A DNA stretch of 24,391 nt from an uncultured Burkholderiales bacterium (GCA_937891045.1 CALBEV010000102.1:1-24391); one strand, 5' to 3'; shown: positions 6,010 to 14,912, numbered from the stretch's first letter. The notes: a model not told the origin generated them from the sequence alone. Numbers and translations: made by a program.

Positions 6010-7755
6010 TCAACCCTTGGGCGGTTTGACCCCTTGAAGGCTTGGTGTTTTCAAAAGCTTGGCCCGCTCTTCCTCCCTCAACCTCAACACCCTGCGCTGC
6101 ACCTTGCCCGTCGTGGTCATCGGCAAGGCCTCGATGAATTCAATGTCTTTCGGGTATTCATAGGGCGCCAGCAGGCCGCGTACATGCTGTTGCAACTCAG
6201 CCACCAAACCATCTGTCGGCTTAAAACCCGCCGCCAACACCACATACGCTTTCACCAGGTTGCCGCGCTCGGCATCGGGCTTGGGCACCACGGCGGCGTT
6301 GGCCACAGCGTGATGCTTCACCAAGCAGTTTTCAATTTCGCTGGGGCCAATGCGGTACCCCGCCGACTTGAACACATCGTCGGCGCGGCCCTGGTACCAG
6401 AGGTAACCGTCGGCGTCGCGGGTGGCCAGGTCGCCGGTGCGGCACCAGTCGCCGCTGAATTTGGCGGCGGTGGCCTCGGGCTGGCCCCAGTAGCCCAGGA
6501 AAAAAATCGGGTCGGGGTCGCCGTGCACATCAAGGCGGTGCAAGGCCACATCGCCGGGCACACCCACAGCGCATTCTTGGCCTTCGTCGTCAATCACCGC
6601 CACCCGGTGCCCGGGGTAGGCGCGGCCCATGCTGCCGGGCTTGGCAGGCCAACCCACGCCGCTGTCAGTCTCGCCATTCATGGCGCAGTTGCCAACGATG
6701 TAATTCACCTCGGTTTGGCCAAACATCTCGTTCACGGTCACGCCCAGCTCTTGTTGGCAGTAGTTGAAAACAGCGTCGCCCACCGCCTCACCGGCGCTCA
6801 TGATGGCTTGCAAGTCGAGTTGAAACCGCGTGCTGGGGTGCGGGTAGGCCTTCATCATGGCCTTCAATGCGGTGGGGAACAAAAACGTGTGGGTGACGCG
6901 GTGTTGCTGCATCAGGCCAAAGGCCAAGTCGGCTGAAAACCGCCCCGCCAAAGCGACGATGGGCCGCCCAAAATACAGGCTGGGCAACAAGGCGTCCATC
7001 AGGCCGCCGGTCCAGGTCCAATCGGCGGGCGACCACATCACGGCGTGGCTGCCCAAGGGCAACGCGTTGTCATCCTCCGGCGACGGGCCACTGGGCGCAA
7101 AACCAAACCAATTCTGGCTGCACACAAACCCGCTCAGGTTGCCGATCAATGCGCGGTGCGGAATGAGAGCGCCCTTGGGCGGGCCGGTGGTGCCGCTGGT
7201 GTAAATCAACACCGCGGGGTCGTTGGCCAAGGTGTCGGCCATGGGCCAAGCTTTGGCCTGCATGTGCCAGGGCATGTCGTCCACGTTCAGCAGGGTTTGC
7301 AATTCGGGGCAGTCGGCTTGCAAGGCCTGCACCGTGGCGGCAGAAACATGGTCCACCACCGCCAGCACGGCTTTCGCATCTTGCAAGCGAAACAACAAAG
7401 CCTCGGGGCCAAAGAGTTGCGACAAGGGCATGACCACCGCGCCCATTTGCCACAGCGCCATGTAGGCCACGGCGGTTTCGAACCGCTGGGGCAGCACCAC
7501 GGCCACGCGGTCACCGCGCTGCACGCCTAAAGCGGCCAGTTGCTGGCTCATGGCGTTGGCCCCGGCTTGCAATTGGGCAAAGCTGTGGTGGCGTGCAGGT
7601 CCATCGGCTTGGTGGCTGATGACGGCCACGCCCTGGCCGTTGTCGTGCGTGGCCCAGCGCTTGGCGCACAACTGCGCGATGTTCATTTGACGCGGGACCT
7701 GCCAGCGAAACTGCCGCAGCATGGCTGCGTGGTGGTCTAGAGCCTGAGGCTTCAT
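6010..7755 (-). CDS. AMP-dependent acyl-CoA synthetase (acetyl/medium-chain ACSM-like)
   Basis: A 581-aa member of the ANL adenylating superfamily that should activate a carboxylic acid with ATP and join it to CoA. Visible core motifs are the P-loop-like YTSGTTGPPKGA (185-196), the FGQTE aromatic/Glu motif (345-349), RTGDLATRDADGYLWYQGR with D442, and the C-terminal TTTGKVQRR with the catalytic K551. The order and spacing fit acetyl-CoA or medium-chain acyl-CoA synthetases rather than NRPS domains, but the acid used is not evident. The frame extends to 7806; the ATG at 7755 is chosen because AAGGA lies about 8 bases ahead of it and the preceding residues have no family character. Its start codon overlaps the start of the divergent hydrolase gene. 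Confidence 0.9.
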   Translation of the reverse strand: MKPQALDHHAAMLRQFRWQVPRQMNIAQLCAKRWATHDNGQGVAVISHQADGPARHHSFAQLQAGANAMSQQLAALGVQRGDRVAVVLPQRFETAVAYMALWQMGAVVMPLSQLFGPEALLFRLQDAKAVLAVVDHVSAATVQALQADCPELQTLLNVDDMPWHMQAKAWPMADTLANDPAVLIYTSGTTGPPKGALIPHRALIGNLSGFVCSQNWFGFAPSGPSPEDDNALPLGSHAVMWSPADWTWTGGLMDALLPSLYFGRPIVALAGRFSADLAFGLMQQHRVTHTFLFPTALKAMMKAYPHPSTRFQLDLQAIMSAGEAVGDAVFNYCQQELGVTVNEMFGQTEVNYIVGNCAMNGETDSGVGWPAKPGSMGRAYPGHRVAVIDDEGQECAVGVPGDVALHRLDVHGDPDPIFFLGYWGQPEATAAKFSGDWCRTGDLATRDADGYLWYQGRADDVFKSAGYRIGPSEIENCLVKHHAVANAAVVPKPDAERGNLVKAYVVLAAGFKPTDGLVAELQQHVRGLLAPYEYPKDIEFIEALPMTTTGKVQRRVLRLREEERAKLLKTPSLQGVKPPKG

Positions 7756-8689
7756 GCGAGACGTCCTTATGATCGACGGAATGTACCAAGTCCAACGCCA
7801 GGCCATCAGCCGATTTATTCCCCTGCGTCACCTTCAATACCATGTGCGCGAATGGGGCAGCCCCAATACCCACCAACCCACACTCTTCATGGTGCATGGT
7901 TGGATGGATGTGGGCGCATCGTTTCAATTCGTCATTGACGCCTTGGCCGAGGAGCGTCACATCGTGGCGCCCGATTGGCGCGGCTATGGCCTGACCCACC
8001 CCGGCGAAGTGGACAACTTCTGGTTTCCCGATTACTTGGCCGACCTGGATGCGTTGATCGACCACTACCAAACCGAGGGCGAAATCGACCTGCTGGGCCA
8101 CAGCATGGGCGGCAACGTGGTGATGCAATACGCGGGTATTCGGCCCACGCGGATTCGCCGCCTCATCAACCTCGAAGGCTTTGGTTTGGCCGCGACCAAA
8201 CCCGAACAAGCCCCCACCCGCTACGCCCAATGGATGGACGAGATGAAGGCCTTGCGCGTGGGTGAGAAAGCCCTGCGCAGCTACCCCAGTGCCGAGGCGG
8301 TGGCCCAGCGCTTGATGAAAACCAATCCGCGTTTGGACGCCCACAAAGCTGCATGGCTGGCCCAGCATTGGGCCAAGCCCAACGCCCAAGGCGAATGGGA
8401 GATCTTGGGTCACGCCGCGCACAAAGTGACGAACGCCAATTTGTTTCGGGTGGAAGAAATTTTGGCGATGTACGAGCGCATCACCGCACCCGTGCTCAAC
8501 GTGGAAGCCAGCGACAACAGCCTGGACACCTGGTGGAAAGGACGCTTCACGTTGGCCGAGTACCACCAGCGGATTCAGTCGGTGAAAACCCTGCGCACCG
8601 TGGTCATCGAGGATGCTGGCCACATGATGCACCACGACCAACCCGCCGTGTTGGCGCAGCACATTGAAGCGTTCTTGAACCAAGCATGA
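7754..8689 (+). CDS. Alpha/beta hydrolase
   Basis: A 311-aa alpha/beta-fold hydrolase. Visible are the oxyanion region MVHGW (46-50), PDWRGYG, the nucleophile elbow GHSMGG with S117, and the catalytic His in DAGHMMHH (H290); the acid is probably D254 or D258. Homology starts at about LRHLQYHVREWG, so three ATGs are possible (7754, 7769, 7781). The first has a weak TGAGG 4 bases ahead and is used here. The last four bases (ATGA) are shared with the flavoprotein gene, indicating coupled translation. The position opposite an acyl-CoA synthetase suggests ester or acyl metabolism, but the substrate is unknown. Confidence 0.88.
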   Translation: MRDVLMIDGMYQVQRQAISRFIPLRHLQYHVREWGSPNTHQPTLFMVHGWMDVGASFQFVIDALAEERHIVAPDWRGYGLTHPGEVDNFWFPDYLADLDALIDHYQTEGEIDLLGHSMGGNVVMQYAGIRPTRIRRLINLEGFGLAATKPEQAPTRYAQWMDEMKALRVGEKALRSYPSAEAVAQRLMKTNPRLDAHKAAWLAQHWAKPNAQGEWEILGHAAHKVTNANLFRVEEILAMYERITAPVLNVEASDNSLDTWWKGRFTLAEYHQRIQSVKTLRTVVIEDAGHMMHHDQPAVLAQHIEAFLNQA

Positions 8690-9926
8690 CGCAAACCGAT
8701 GTGCTGATCATCGGCGCGGGGGCCGCCGGTTTGTTTTGCGCGGGGGTGGCGGCACAACAAGGTTTGCAGGTGCTGCTGCTGGACCACAGCCCCAAGGTGG
8801 CTGAAAAAATCCGCATCTCGGGGGGCGGTCGCGCCAACTTCACCAACAAAGACATCGACCCCCGTTCGCCGCACAAGCATTTTTTGGGCGAGAACCCGCA
8901 GTTCGCCCGCAGCGCCTTGAGCCGTTACACCGCCGCCGATTTCACCGCGCTCATGCACAAGCACGGCATCGCTTTCCACGAAAAACACAAGGGCCAGTTG
9001 TTTTGCGACCGCAGTGCGCAAGACCTGATCGACATGCTGCTGCGCGAATGCGAGGCCGGTGCCATGGGCGGCAAAGTCACGCGTTGGCAGCCGTGCAGTC
9101 TGCAAAGCTTGCAGTTCAGCGATGCCACAGCCCATGGCTACACCGCGCAAACCAGCCAAGGCGAGGTGCAAGCCCAGGCGGTGGTGGTGGCCAGCGGCGG
9201 CTTGTCGATTCCGAAAATTGGCGCCACCGACCTGGGCTTTCGCTTGGCCCAGCAGTTTGGTTTGAAGGTGGTGACGCCGCGTCCGGCCTTGGTGCCGCCA
9301 CCTTTAACGCCGCCGATTGGCAGCCCTTTGCGGCCTTGGCCGGTTTGTCCTTGCCCGTGGACATCAGCACCGGCAGCGGCAAGCACCGCTCTGTGTTCGA
9401 GGAGGATTTGCTGTTCACCCACCGCGGTTTGTCGGGGCCAGCGGTCCTGCAAATTTCAAGTTATTGGCAGCCAGGAACGCCTATCCAGCTGAATTTGTTG
9501 CCGCAAACCGACTTGGACGAGGCCTTGCTGGCCGCCAAACAGCAGTCCAAAAAGCAGCTGGCCAACGCCCTCACCGCCTGGCTGCCGCAGCGTTTGGCCG
9601 ACACCTGGGTGGCGCAAAACAGCGCCTGGCAACGCGCCCTGCCCGACACACCCGACAAAGCCCTTCACCAACTGGCGCAAGCCTTGAGCCAGTGGACCCT
9701 GACGCCTGCTGGCACCGAGGGCTATGCCAAAGCCGAGGTCACCGCGGGCGGCGTGGACACCCAAGCGCTGTCCCAGCAGACTTTGGAATCGCGCCAGCCG
9801 GGGCTGTATTTCATAGGGGAAGTGGTCGATATCACCGGCTGGCTGGGCGGCTACAACTTCCAATGGGCCTGGTCCAGCGCCCATGCCTGTGCCCTTGGCT
9901 TGGCCCAGCGGCTTAAAACGCTATAA
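8686..9926 (+). pseudogene. BaiN/HI0933-family FAD-dependent oxidoreductase, broken by a one-base frameshift
   Basis: The first part (from 8686) reads in one frame to about 9297: the dinucleotide-binding LIIGAGAAGLFCAG, EKIRISGGGRANFTN, EKHKGQLFCD and VVVASGGLSIPKIG motifs of the HI0933/BaiN flavoprotein family. The rest continues in the -1 frame from about 9300 (TFNAADWQPFAALAGLSLPV, KHRSVFEEDLLFTHRGLSGPAVLQISSYW, AEVTAGGV, GLYFIGEVVDITGWLGGYNFQWAWSSA) to the stop at 9926. Restoring one base near 9298 would give the family-typical LVPLTF and a protein of about 413 aa, the usual length. As written, the first frame runs into out-of-frame sequence and stops at 9492, losing the C-terminal FAD-contacting part. 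The change may be real decay or a sequencing error. The substrate of the family is largely unknown. Confidence 0.88.
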
Positions 9927-9927
9927 T
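9900..9927 (+). promoter_or_regulatory. Probable sigma-70 promoter for rpsU
   Basis: A consensus -10 TATAAT lies at 9922-9927, with TTGGCC at 9900-9905 as a possible -35 after 16 bases. The -10 overlaps the stop codon of the preceding flavoprotein frame. Transcription would start near 9934, leaving a leader of about 110 bases ahead of rpsU. Confidence 0.6.
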
Positions 9928-10047
9928 TTAGAGCTTGATTACGGCCACCCCCCGACAGCCACAACCCGTTGGGAACCACCGCCGCCACGGTTTTGAAGTC
10001 CGATCTTCTTCTTTTCCAAGGTGTGCACATTTTGAAAATTGTTGTCA

Positions 10048-10260
10048 ATGACCACCATCCGTGTAAAAGAAAACGAACCCTTTGACGTGGCCCTGCGCCG
10101 CTTCAAGCGCACCATCGAAAAATTGGGCTTGCTCACCGACTTGCGTGCCCGCGAGTTCTACGAGAAACCCACTGCCGAGCGCAAACGCAAAAAAGCAGCT
10201 GCCGTCAAACGCCACTACAAGCGCGTTCGCAGCATGCAGTTGCCAAAAAAACTGTACTGA
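10048..10260 (+). CDS. rpsU: 30S ribosomal protein bS21
   Basis: The 70-aa product is bS21, a basic protein of the 30S platform close to the anti-SD end of 16S rRNA. It starts [20 protein letters not shown] and ends in a Lys/Arg-rich region ([19 protein letters not shown]), as is usual in beta- and gammaproteobacteria. A TTG three codons upstream is in frame, but the conserved start is the ATG at 10048. No clear SD is visible ahead of it, which is notable since bS21 helps in initiation. It has its own likely promoter and is followed by a hairpin and then yqeY. Confidence 0.97.
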
Positions 10261-10295
10261 TCCCGACGCAAGCATTGGCTTGATCAGGCTCGCCC

Positions 10296-10318
10296 GGCCC
10301 GTCCGTGCGGGCCTTCTT
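10296..10318 (+). terminator. Hairpin with short T-rich tail between rpsU and yqeY
   Basis: GGCCCG (10296-10301) pairs with CGGGCC (10308-10313) over a 6-base loop and is followed by TTCTT. This could end or attenuate rpsU transcripts, so that yqeY gets less message than rpsU. The T run is interrupted, so it is probably leaky. Confidence 0.5.
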
Positions 10319-10334
10319 ACTTGAGGAGCACAGC

Positions 10335-10781
10335 ATGGCGCTGAAAGACCAAATCACCGAAGACATGAAAACCGCGATGCGGGCCAAGGACAGCGTGCGC
10401 TTGGGCACCATCCGCCTGCTGCAAGCGGCGATGAAGCAAAAAGAAGTGGACGAGCGCATCGAGCTTGACGATGTGGCGGTGATCGCCATCGTCGACAAAC
10501 TCATCAAGCAACGCAAAGACTCGGTGGCCGCCTACCTGAGTGCCCAACGCCAAGACCTGGCCGATGTGGAAACCGCTGAAATTGGCGTGCTCGAGGTGTA
10601 TTTGCCAAAGCGTTTGAGTGCCGAAGAAATCCAAGCCGAAGTCGCCGCCATCGTGGCCGAGGTGGGTGCCGCTGGCCCCGGCGACATGGGCAAGGTCATG
10701 GGTGCGGTGAAAACCCGTTTGGCTGGCAAAGCCGACATGGGCTTGGTGAGTGCCGCTGTGAAAGCCGCATTGGCGGGTTGA
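10335..10781 (+). CDS. yqeY: GatB/YqeY domain-containing protein
   Basis: The 148-aa, mostly helical product fits the YqeY family, which resembles the C-terminal tRNA-binding part of the amidotransferase subunit GatB. Family features are LKDQITEDMKTAMRAKDSVRLGTIRLL at the start, a KQRKDS segment, and the C-terminal GDMGKVMGAVK and ADMGLVSAAVK repeats. Its cellular role is not settled. The start at 10335 is fixed by GAGGAG 6 to 7 bases upstream; the longer frame from 10305 begins within the rpsU hairpin. It follows rpsU, as in many Proteobacteria, but dnaG and rpoD do not come next. Confidence 0.93.
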   Translation: MALKDQITEDMKTAMRAKDSVRLGTIRLLQAAMKQKEVDERIELDDVAVIAIVDKLIKQRKDSVAAYLSAQRQDLADVETAEIGVLEVYLPKRLSAEEIQAEVAAIVAEVGAAGPGDMGKVMGAVKTRLAGKADMGLVSAAVKAALAG

Positions 10782-10807
10782 TAGCGCCGCTTTTAAAAGC
10801 CGCTTGA

Positions 10808-10841
10808 CTGGGGCGGCTGTCGCCTGTCAGCCCTGCCCCAG
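10808..10841. terminator. Strong interrupted hairpin between yqeY and the glutamine synthetase gene
   Basis: CTGGGGC (10808-10814) pairs with GCCCCAG (10835-10841), and inside it GGCTG (10815-10819) pairs with CAGCC (10828-10832), leaving an 8-base loop and a 2-base bulge. It sits between convergent genes and so is probably a bidirectional end, although no T run follows. A 12-bp palindrome GCTTTTAAAAGC lies just upstream, near 10788-10799. Confidence 0.5.
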
Positions 10842-10855
10842 AAGACACAGGTGTT

Positions 10856-12205
10856 TCAACACCACGCGCCGTAGCGGCGGGTTTCCCAATCGGTCACGGC
10901 AGCCTGCCACTCAAGCCACTCCTGCTGCTTGACCGCTTCATACACTTCTGAAAAAGCCGACCCCATGGCCTGGCGCAAGCCTTGGTCTTGGCCAAAGGCT
11001 TGCAGGGCTTGGCCCAAATCGGCGGGCAAGCGGCGCAGTTGGTGCAGCTGTTGCAGCTCAACAGGCATCTGATACAAATCTTCGTCCAGGGGTGCGGGTG
11101 GGGTCATGGCCCCGTCGATGCCCAACAAGCCAGCACTCAGCGTGGCCGCCAAGGCAGCGTAGACGTTGGCGCTGGGGTCGGGCAAGCGCCACTCCACCCG
11201 GCCAGCGACGCTGCGCACCAAGGCGGTTCGGTTGTTGTCACCCCAAGCAATCAGGTTGGGCGACCAGGTGGTGCCTGATTGCGACTGGGTGGCCGCCAAG
11301 CGCTTGTAGCTGTTGACGCTGGGGACACACACTGCGGCCAAGGCAGGCGCATGGTGCAACAAGCCCGCTACAAACTGCTGGCCTTGCAATGACAAGCCAT
11401 GCCGCCCCAAGGGGTCGGCCAGCACGGCCCGGCCTTGGGCATCGGTGAGCGAGAGGTGAAAGTGCAAGCCGCTGCCCGGGGCATGGGCAAAGGGTTTGGG
11501 CATGCCTGAAAACACCATACCGTGTTGTTCGGTGATGGCTTGCGCGGTCATTTTGAACAGCATGTAGCGGTCGGCTGCAGCCAACATCTCGTCAAAACCA
11601 TAGTTCACTTCCCACTGGCCGTTGGCGTCCTCGTGGTCGATTTGCAGCAGCTGAAAATCCAGCGCCAGCAGTTGACTGCGCAGGCTCTCGAGCCAAGCGG
11701 CTTGGCGTTGCATCACCGCCAAGTCGTAGGACGGCTTGGCTTGCACATCGCTGGGGTCGGCCGGTTTCAAGCCTTCGGCCCTGTCCTTGTCAAACACAAA
11801 AAACTCGGGCTCGATGCCGACCCAGGCGGTCCACCCGCGTGCCTTCAAACCACCCAAGACCGTGGCCAACACTTGGCGCGAACAGGTGTTGAGCGGCTGG
11901 CCACCGGCAAAGCCGCTGCATACCGCACGGGCCACACCGGGCCACCACGGCAGGGCTTGCAGGCTGTGGGCTTCGATGCGGCCAAAGTATTCCGAGCGCG
12001 GCCCCATGCGCGGCAAGCCCGTGCCCCAAATCGAGGGGCCACTGAAACCTGCGCCTTCATCGATGAGTTGCTGCACATGGACCAAGGGCACCAATTTGCC
12101 TCGGGCCTGGCCCAAGATGTCGGTGAACTGCGCCAGCACCGTGTGCACACCTTGGGTGCGCAGTTGTTGCAGGCGTTCTTCCATTGAAAAAGAGCTGTTA
12201 GACAT
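10856..12205 (-). CDS. Type III glutamate-ammonia ligase (glutamine synthetase-like, GlnT/GmaS type)
   Basis: A 449-aa protein of the glutamine synthetase superfamily. It begins with a beta-grasp region (FTDILGQARGKLVP, 27-40) and then GFSGPSIWGTGLPRMGPRSEY, wording typical of the bacterial type III/GlnT group. Catalytic features are the metal ligands in GIEPEFFVF (E132, E134), the QIDHEDANGQWEVNY segment (E192, E199), GSGLHFHLS with H248, and NNRTALVRS with VEWRLPDPSANVY near 324-349. Relatives include glutamine synthetases and gamma-glutamylmethylamide synthetases, so the amine may be ammonia, methylamine or a polyamine. It is divergent from a PotG-like ABC ATPase gene, which may hint at use of an imported amine. 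The start at 12205 has no clear SD; 12184 is an alternative. Confidence 0.88.
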   Translation of the reverse strand: MSNSSFSMEERLQQLRTQGVHTVLAQFTDILGQARGKLVPLVHVQQLIDEGAGFSGPSIWGTGLPRMGPRSEYFGRIEAHSLQALPWWPGVARAVCSGFAGGQPLNTCSRQVLATVLGGLKARGWTAWVGIEPEFFVFDKDRAEGLKPADPSDVQAKPSYDLAVMQRQAAWLESLRSQLLALDFQLLQIDHEDANGQWEVNYGFDEMLAAADRYMLFKMTAQAITEQHGMVFSGMPKPFAHAPGSGLHFHLSLTDAQGRAVLADPLGRHGLSLQGQQFVAGLLHHAPALAAVCVPSVNSYKRLAATQSQSGTTWSPNLIAWGDNNRTALVRSVAGRVEWRLPDPSANVYAALAATLSAGLLGIDGAMTPPAPLDEDLYQMPVELQQLHQLRRLPADLGQALQAFGQDQGLRQAMGSAFSEVYEAVKQQEWLEWQAAVTDWETRRYGAWC

Positions 12206-12365
12206 GGTTGATCGGGTGATGTTGGGAACTTTCCAAGGCCGATGGCAGTTAGCGGGAATGTCGACCCTGCGATTGTGCCTTTGAAAACAGTGGTTTTAAT
12301 TCTGCCTAAAATCGCCCCAGCAGTTGCACTTTCACCAGTGCGTTATTCAACCACTTGACTACGCC

Positions 12366-13460
12366 ATGACCGTGACCGACAACACCACCTTTTTGCGCAT
12401 TGATCACATCACCAAACGATTTGGCGAGACCGTTGCTGTCAACGACGTCAGCCTCAATATCGAGCGCGGTGAAATCTTCGCCCTGCTGGGCTCCTCTGGT
12501 TGCGGCAAGTCCACCTTGTTGCGCATGTTGTCTGGCTTTGAAAACCCCAGCAGCGGACGGGTTTGGCTTGATGGCAAGGATGTGACTGATTTGCCCCCGT
12601 ATGAGCGACAGATGAACATGATGTTTCAATCTTATGCGCTGTTTCCACACATGAATGTCTGGGAAAACGTGGCCTTTGGCTTGAAACGCGATGGCGTGGG
12701 TAAGGCCGAAATTGCTCAAAGGGTGGACGCTATCTTGCAACTGGTTCAACTGCAAAAGCTTGCCAAACGCAGTCCTCATCAACTCTCTGGCGGGCAGCAG
12801 CAACGCGTGGCCCTGGCCCGCAGTTTGGTCAAGCGTCCGCAATTGTTGATGCTTGATGAACCCTTGGGGGCATTGGACAAAAAACTGCGCGAGCAAACCC
12901 AGGTGGAGTTGGTCAACATCATCAAACAAGTGGGCGTGACCTGCGTGATGGTCACGCACGACCAAGACGAGGCCATGACCATGGCCGACCGCATCGCTGT
13001 GATGAGTGAGGGCCGTTTTTTGCAGGTAGGTACCCCAAGCGATGTCTACGAGTACCCCAACTGCCGCTTTGTCGCCGACTTTGTGGGCAACGTGAACTTG
13101 TTCGACGGTGAATTGACCGAGGACCAACCGGACCATGCCCTCATCACCAGTTCAACCTGTACCTTCCGCATTGGCCATGGTATTTCCGGCCACCTGGGCA
13201 TGGCGGTCAGCGTGGCTTTGCGCCCCGAAAAAATCAATCTGTCTTTCACCAAACCCAGCATCGATCACAACGCCGTGCATTGCACGGTGCAAAGTTTGTC
13301 TTACTTTGGCAGCTACACCAGTTATGCATTGAAGATGGGGAACGGCCTGACGATGCAGACTTGGGTCACCAATGCAGACCGGCACCAAGACCCGATTGAG
13401 ATCGGTCAACAAGTTTGGGCCCATTGGCAAGACAACGCCATGGTGGTGCTGACCCAGTGA
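12366..13460 (+). CDS. ABC transporter ATP-binding protein, PotA/PotG (spermidine/putrescine) type
   Basis: The 364-aa protein has a complete ABC ATPase: Walker A GSSGCGKST (42-50), Q-loop Q88, signature LSGGQ (140-144), Walker B LLMLDEP (160-166) and switch H198, followed by a C-terminal TOBE-like domain (about 240-362) that includes VALRPEKINLS. This domain layout is that of the MalK/PotA/PotG group; the wording is closest to polyamine importers. It would energise uptake from the cytoplasmic face of a permease pair. No permease or binding protein is next to it, so its partners lie elsewhere or upstream components were lost. The frame opens at 12324, but the ATG at 12366 starts the conserved part. 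It is divergent from the glutamine synthetase gene across 160 bases. Confidence 0.9.
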   Translation: MTVTDNTTFLRIDHITKRFGETVAVNDVSLNIERGEIFALLGSSGCGKSTLLRMLSGFENPSSGRVWLDGKDVTDLPPYERQMNMMFQSYALFPHMNVWENVAFGLKRDGVGKAEIAQRVDAILQLVQLQKLAKRSPHQLSGGQQQRVALARSLVKRPQLLMLDEPLGALDKKLREQTQVELVNIIKQVGVTCVMVTHDQDEAMTMADRIAVMSEGRFLQVGTPSDVYEYPNCRFVADFVGNVNLFDGELTEDQPDHALITSSTCTFRIGHGISGHLGMAVSVALRPEKINLSFTKPSIDHNAVHCTVQSLSYFGSYTSYALKMGNGLTMQTWVTNADRHQDPIEIGQQVWAHWQDNAMVVLTQ

Positions 13461-13523
13461 ATCAATGTTGGTGAGCCCCCGGCCTGTCGCAGCGCCAAGG
13501 CCATCTGCACCAAGCCACTGATC

Positions 13524-14912
13524 TCAGGCCCCAGCCACCTTCATGCGGTTGATCAGCACCGAACCCACGGTTTTGGCGCCGTAGTTGTAAGTGTCTGCAC
13601 CCACGGCCTGGATGCCCATCAGCATGTCTTTGAGGTTGCCGGCGATGGTGATTTCTTGCACCGGAAACGCAATTTCGCCCTTCTCAACCCAAAAACCACT
13701 GGCTCCGCGTGAATAGTCACCGGTGACGTAGTTCACGCCCTGCCCCATCAGTTCAATGACAAACAAACCGGTGCCGAGTTTTTTTAGCATGGCTTTCAAG
13801 TCGTCATCGGCCTGGGTGAGTTTGGAGCTGAGCACCAGGTTGTGCGAGCCACCAGCGTTGCCGGTGGTGCGCATGCCGAGTTTGCGTGCCGAGTAGCTGC
13901 TGAGGAAATAACCTTCCACTTGGCCATCGCGAATGACTTGGCGGGCCGAGGTTTTGACACCTTCTTCATCGAACGCAGAACTGCCTTTGCCACGCAGAAT
14001 GAAAGGGTCTTCGTGCACTTGAATGTGGGCGGGCAGCACTTGGGTGCCCAAGGAGTCCAGTAAAAAACTGCTTTTGCGGTAGAGCGCACCGCCACTCAAA
14101 GCGTGCACCAAGCCGCCCAACAAGCCCGCCGCCAAGGGCGACTCGAACAAGACCGGGCAACTGGTGGTGGGGATTTTGCGTCCATGCAAACGGCTCAGGG
14201 CGCGTTCTGCGGCATAGCGACCCACGGCTTCAGGCGAGGCCAATTCATTGGCGTGGCGCATCGAGCTGTACCAGTGGTCGCGCTGCATGTCGTCGCCTTT
14301 GCCAGCGATGGGTGCCACGGAAATGCTGTGGCGCGAACTGGCGTAGCCGCCACGAAACCCATGCGTGTGGGCGCTGAAGAAATGGCTTTGCTGGGCCGAG
14401 ACTGCCGCCCCTTCGCTGTTGGTGATGCGTTTGTCCACGCCCATGGCTGCGGCTTCACAGCGCAACGCAATCTCAGCGGTTTGTTCGCTGGTGATGCTCC
14501 AGGGGTGGAACAAATCGAGGTCGCGTTGTGCGTGGGCAATCAAATCAGCATCGGGCAAACCAGCCATTGGGTCTTCGGCGGTGAAGCGGGCGATGTCGTA
14601 GGCGGCTTGCACCGTGCGTTCAATCGCCGCTTGCGAAAAATCAGAGGTGCTGGCGCTGCCTCGGCGGTTGCCCAGGTAAACCGACACGCCCAAAGACTTG
14701 TCGCGGTTGCGTTCGACGTTTTCGAGCTCGCCTTTGCGCACGGACACGCTCAAACCGGTGCCTTCAGAGGCTTCGGCGGCGGCGTTGGTGGCGCCGATTT
14801 TTTTGGCATGGGCCAAGGCGCTGTCAACCAAGGCTTCAAATTGGGCGCGGCTGTTGCTAAAACCTGGCAAGGCGGCGGACGAGGATGCGGGGGCGTGAAC
14901 TGAGTGGGTCAT
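13524..14912 (-). CDS. pmbA: Metalloprotease subunit PmbA/TldE
   Basis: The 462-aa product is PmbA (TldE), the partner of TldD in a heterodimeric cytoplasmic protease that degrades unfolded or leader peptides and in E. coli helps mature microcin B17 and process the CcdA antitoxin. Visible family segments are GLSVSVRKGELENVERNRDKSLGVSVYLG near the N-terminus, CPVLFESPLAAGLLGGLVHALSGGALYRKSSFL in the middle, and GVNYVTGDYSRGASGFWVEKGEI with PVQEITIAGNLKDML at the end. TldE lacks the zinc HExxxH motif found in TldD, and none is seen here. It is divergent from darP, a common arrangement in this group. Confidence 0.95.
   Translation of the reverse strand: MTHSVHAPASSSAALPGFSNSRAQFEALVDSALAHAKKIGATNAAAEASEGTGLSVSVRKGELENVERNRDKSLGVSVYLGNRRGSASTSDFSQAAIERTVQAAYDIARFTAEDPMAGLPDADLIAHAQRDLDLFHPWSITSEQTAEIALRCEAAAMGVDKRITNSEGAAVSAQQSHFFSAHTHGFRGGYASSRHSISVAPIAGKGDDMQRDHWYSSMRHANELASPEAVGRYAAERALSRLHGRKIPTTSCPVLFESPLAAGLLGGLVHALSGGALYRKSSFLLDSLGTQVLPAHIQVHEDPFILRGKGSSAFDEEGVKTSARQVIRDGQVEGYFLSSYSARKLGMRTTGNAGGSHNLVLSSKLTQADDDLKAMLKKLGTGLFVIELMGQGVNYVTGDYSRGASGFWVEKGEIAFPVQEITIAGNLKDMLMGIQAVGADTYNYGAKTVGSVLINRMKVAGA

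Noticed and set aside
7511..8683. A 390-codon minus-strand frame over the alpha/beta hydrolase
   Set aside because: It is the antisense shadow of a gene with a clear catalytic Ser/His and conserved motifs.
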